Source of the DNA: Fratercula arctica
Taxonomy: Eukaryota > Chordata > Aves > Charadriiformes > Alcidae
Reading direction: 5' to 3'
DNA: 64,000 nucleotides
Assembly (NCBI GenBank): GCA_947846985.1
Contig: CANTUZ010000011.1
Span: 29,321,589-29,385,588 of the forward strand
Of this stretch, positions 62,121 through 64,000 are shown in pieces. Numbering within the stretch: position 1 is the first letter of the stretch; each line of letters begins with the position of its first letter. The translations under genes were made by a program, and so were the position numbers. The notes under the pieces were generated by a model that saw nothing but the letters and a program-made list of their open reading frames with translations, had not been told where the DNA came from and did no database searches.

Positions 62121-64000
62121 CACAGACCCCCTGTGCAGAAGAAATTGGACCTAAAGTCATTCTGAGTAAGGGAACTCTGAAATCCCATAGCTACCATAGT
62201 GCAGGCTTTACACTGACTTCAAGAGTGGGACAGCTTGGCAGGAAGCCCTGACCAGAGCACAGATAGTCTCCCTCTGTATCATTTGGTGCTATGACACCAA
62301 GATGATTATTGTACCAAAAACTTAGAAAAAAGCTGCCACATGGCCTGATTATACACAGAGCACAAACACTTTTCCAAAAAGCCCCTGCGCAAGACCATAT
62401 CTTCGTACACCCACGTCACCTTCAGTGTGATGCTCATAGCACTCATTCAGGGCACAGCAGTTCAGATGGGCAGATGAGCAGGGGTGTTTCTCTTACCACA
62501 GTGTCAATACACCTGTGGCTTTAAACTAGCCACCAGACCAGCAACTGCTCTGTGCACCCTTCCCGACTTTGAGAGCATCACTCACCCAGGCACCCCTGGA
62601 GTCCTGTAGCTGTAACTCATTCCAGTTCATTCTCTTTTTCCCATATTGATTCATCTCAACAGTTCTGTCTCCACAAAGTACTAAAGAAATTCTCAGTGTG
62701 ATATTTCCATTTGCTTGTGTTTTTAAATGGGATCAGTTTGGCAGTTTCAAAGAGATACTTTATTTTATTGTAACCTGGAGAATACCACAGCATTTCCCCC
62801 ACTCCTGATTTACATATAACAATATGGGCTTCAGTGGAAACATGAAGTTTTTAGTTTAGAGGCACTGCCACTGTCTTTAGAAGCTTCCAGAAGAATAAGA
62901 TGTCACCTATTTCTTTTGGCCTTATCATTTCACAATTACAGAGCTCCAAGCTATGGTTGAAGCCACTGCAAAAGGATATCCATTTCTCCACAGAGATTTG
63001 TTTCACCGAGGCCCCCATGGCCTTCCACACCTTGAATCATCACTGATACATTGCTGAAGACCTGGACCCAAATAATAATTAGAATCACTCAAAAAAGGAC
63101 ATTCCGTCTTTAGTGAATTATGTCCTTGACTCTTTATTGCCCACTCAAATCCTTGTAATGTTGTGTTTAGACACTGCTTAGATGTCATATTGACTTTAAT
63201 AAAGAACTTCCTGAAAATTTAAAAGGCCTACATCTTTTTTCACTGTTACCATTGAAATCCTTGAAGGCCCCGCTATCAAAAGAGACTAGTTAAGGAGGAT
63301 TTTCCATTCTCCACATTACTTAGATACTTGCTCCTGTTATTTTGCCTCTCAGTAGTTTCTATAACTCTTACCTTGCTCATTTAATGCAATTAGAATTCAA
63401 CATGAGTCTCAAAAAATCAAGACAATATAATCATATCTCACTGTAACTTTTAAGCTGTCGCAGAAGCTCAGATTCTTTCCCAAATTCTTTCTTTTTCTCC
63501 AATTAACTATGATATATTTAGTGCTTATTTTCAAACATTAAATGCTTCAGTTCAAAAGTGCACTAAGCAAATAAGTAATGTGCAAGGCTTTTTAGCATCA
63601 CTCAAAGGAAATCCTAAGAACCTGTAACATGCTATTTTTCAGCAGGAAGAAAAACAGACAATTGTGGATAATTTAAATTAAACTACTTTGTAGATTTTTG
63701 AACACCACAATTCTAATTTTGTAGCCATAATTTTCACTTTATAATGTACTTTTGAGAAGCCAAAAGGAAAATTTTAAGAGTTTTGAATACATGTGGGTGT
63801 GAAAATGTTATCAAGGGAAACATGACTTTTTTACTGATTTCTAGATGATATACTCACATTTCAAAGAGATGGATTTTTTCATCATCTTGCTTTCACCAAG
63901 CAGCTGAAAGTATGAAATAAAAAGAAATGGGACAATGTAGCTCTGTGATCAAGTAAATGATGTGGAAATATGCAAGTTCATAAATGAACGTTATTATTTT
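62121..64000. other. AT-rich non-coding stretch to window end
   Basis: Short frames only (up to 71 codons). No recognisable gene, repeat or RNA. The final segment (about 63400-64000) is very AT-rich with no structure I can name. Confidence 0.55.

Noticed and set aside
1..64000. tRNA, rRNA, CRISPR arrays, endogenous retrovirus LTR pairs
   Set aside because: I saw no B-box-like GGTTCGAATCC, no regularly spaced direct repeats, no LTR-like direct repeat pair and no retroviral protein motifs. The only reverse transcriptase signature belongs to CR1.

Overview
The window looks like non-coding DNA from a bird nuclear genome. The main evidence is four CR1 LINE fragments. Two carry the avian CR1 3' signature: the GGTTGGACTAGATG block followed by an ATTCTATG or ATTCTGTG octamer. 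A third has the complementary signature on the minus strand. The fourth is a much older fragment with the amniote-type ending CTAGATGGACC. The rest is AT-rich and CpG-poor, dense in stops in all frames, with short homopolymers and simple repeats. I found no bacterial operon structure, CRISPR array, tRNA, rRNA or recognisable cellular protein-coding gene. Apart from the CR1 remnants, no ATG-initiated reading frame exceeds 177 codons, and none of the translations has a domain I recognise. The window is best read as intergenic DNA or part of one large intron.

Layout: 1-5 kb is relatively C-rich on the + strand, with a very C-rich, G-poor block at about 3.06-3.54 kb that ends in a splice-acceptor-like pyrimidine tract and a stem-loop. 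From 5 to 42.9 kb there is AT-rich unique sequence with small repeats: poly(A) runs at 14.8, 17.4 and 26.3 kb, a 14-bp perfect inverted repeat at 21.6-21.7 kb, local duplications at 25.7-25.9 and 39.0 kb, and (AAAAC)n at 34.3 kb. There are possible ancient amniote repeat fragments at 31.4-31.6 kb. No confident CR1 copy is visible in this 42.9-kb stretch. From 42.9 to 57.3 kb lie all four CR1 copies: a fairly young + copy at 42.95-43.63 kb, an ancient + fragment at 48.8-49.05 kb, a frame-broken + copy at 50.25-50.69 kb, and a longer minus-strand copy at 56.23-57.30 kb that still shows part of the reverse transcriptase. From 57.3 to 64 kb the sequence is AT-rich again, with a cluster of four TAATTA sites at 58.17-58.29 kb, a MIR-like SINE remnant at 59.1 kb and a short (AC)n at 62.1 kb.

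No genes can be seen working together here, and I found no convincing undescribed biological system. The observations most worth checking are two splice-flanked candidate exons (3539-3635 + and 53912-54055 -), the TAATTA cluster, the 14-bp inverted repeat, the stop-loss in the youngest CR1, and the uneven CR1 distribution.
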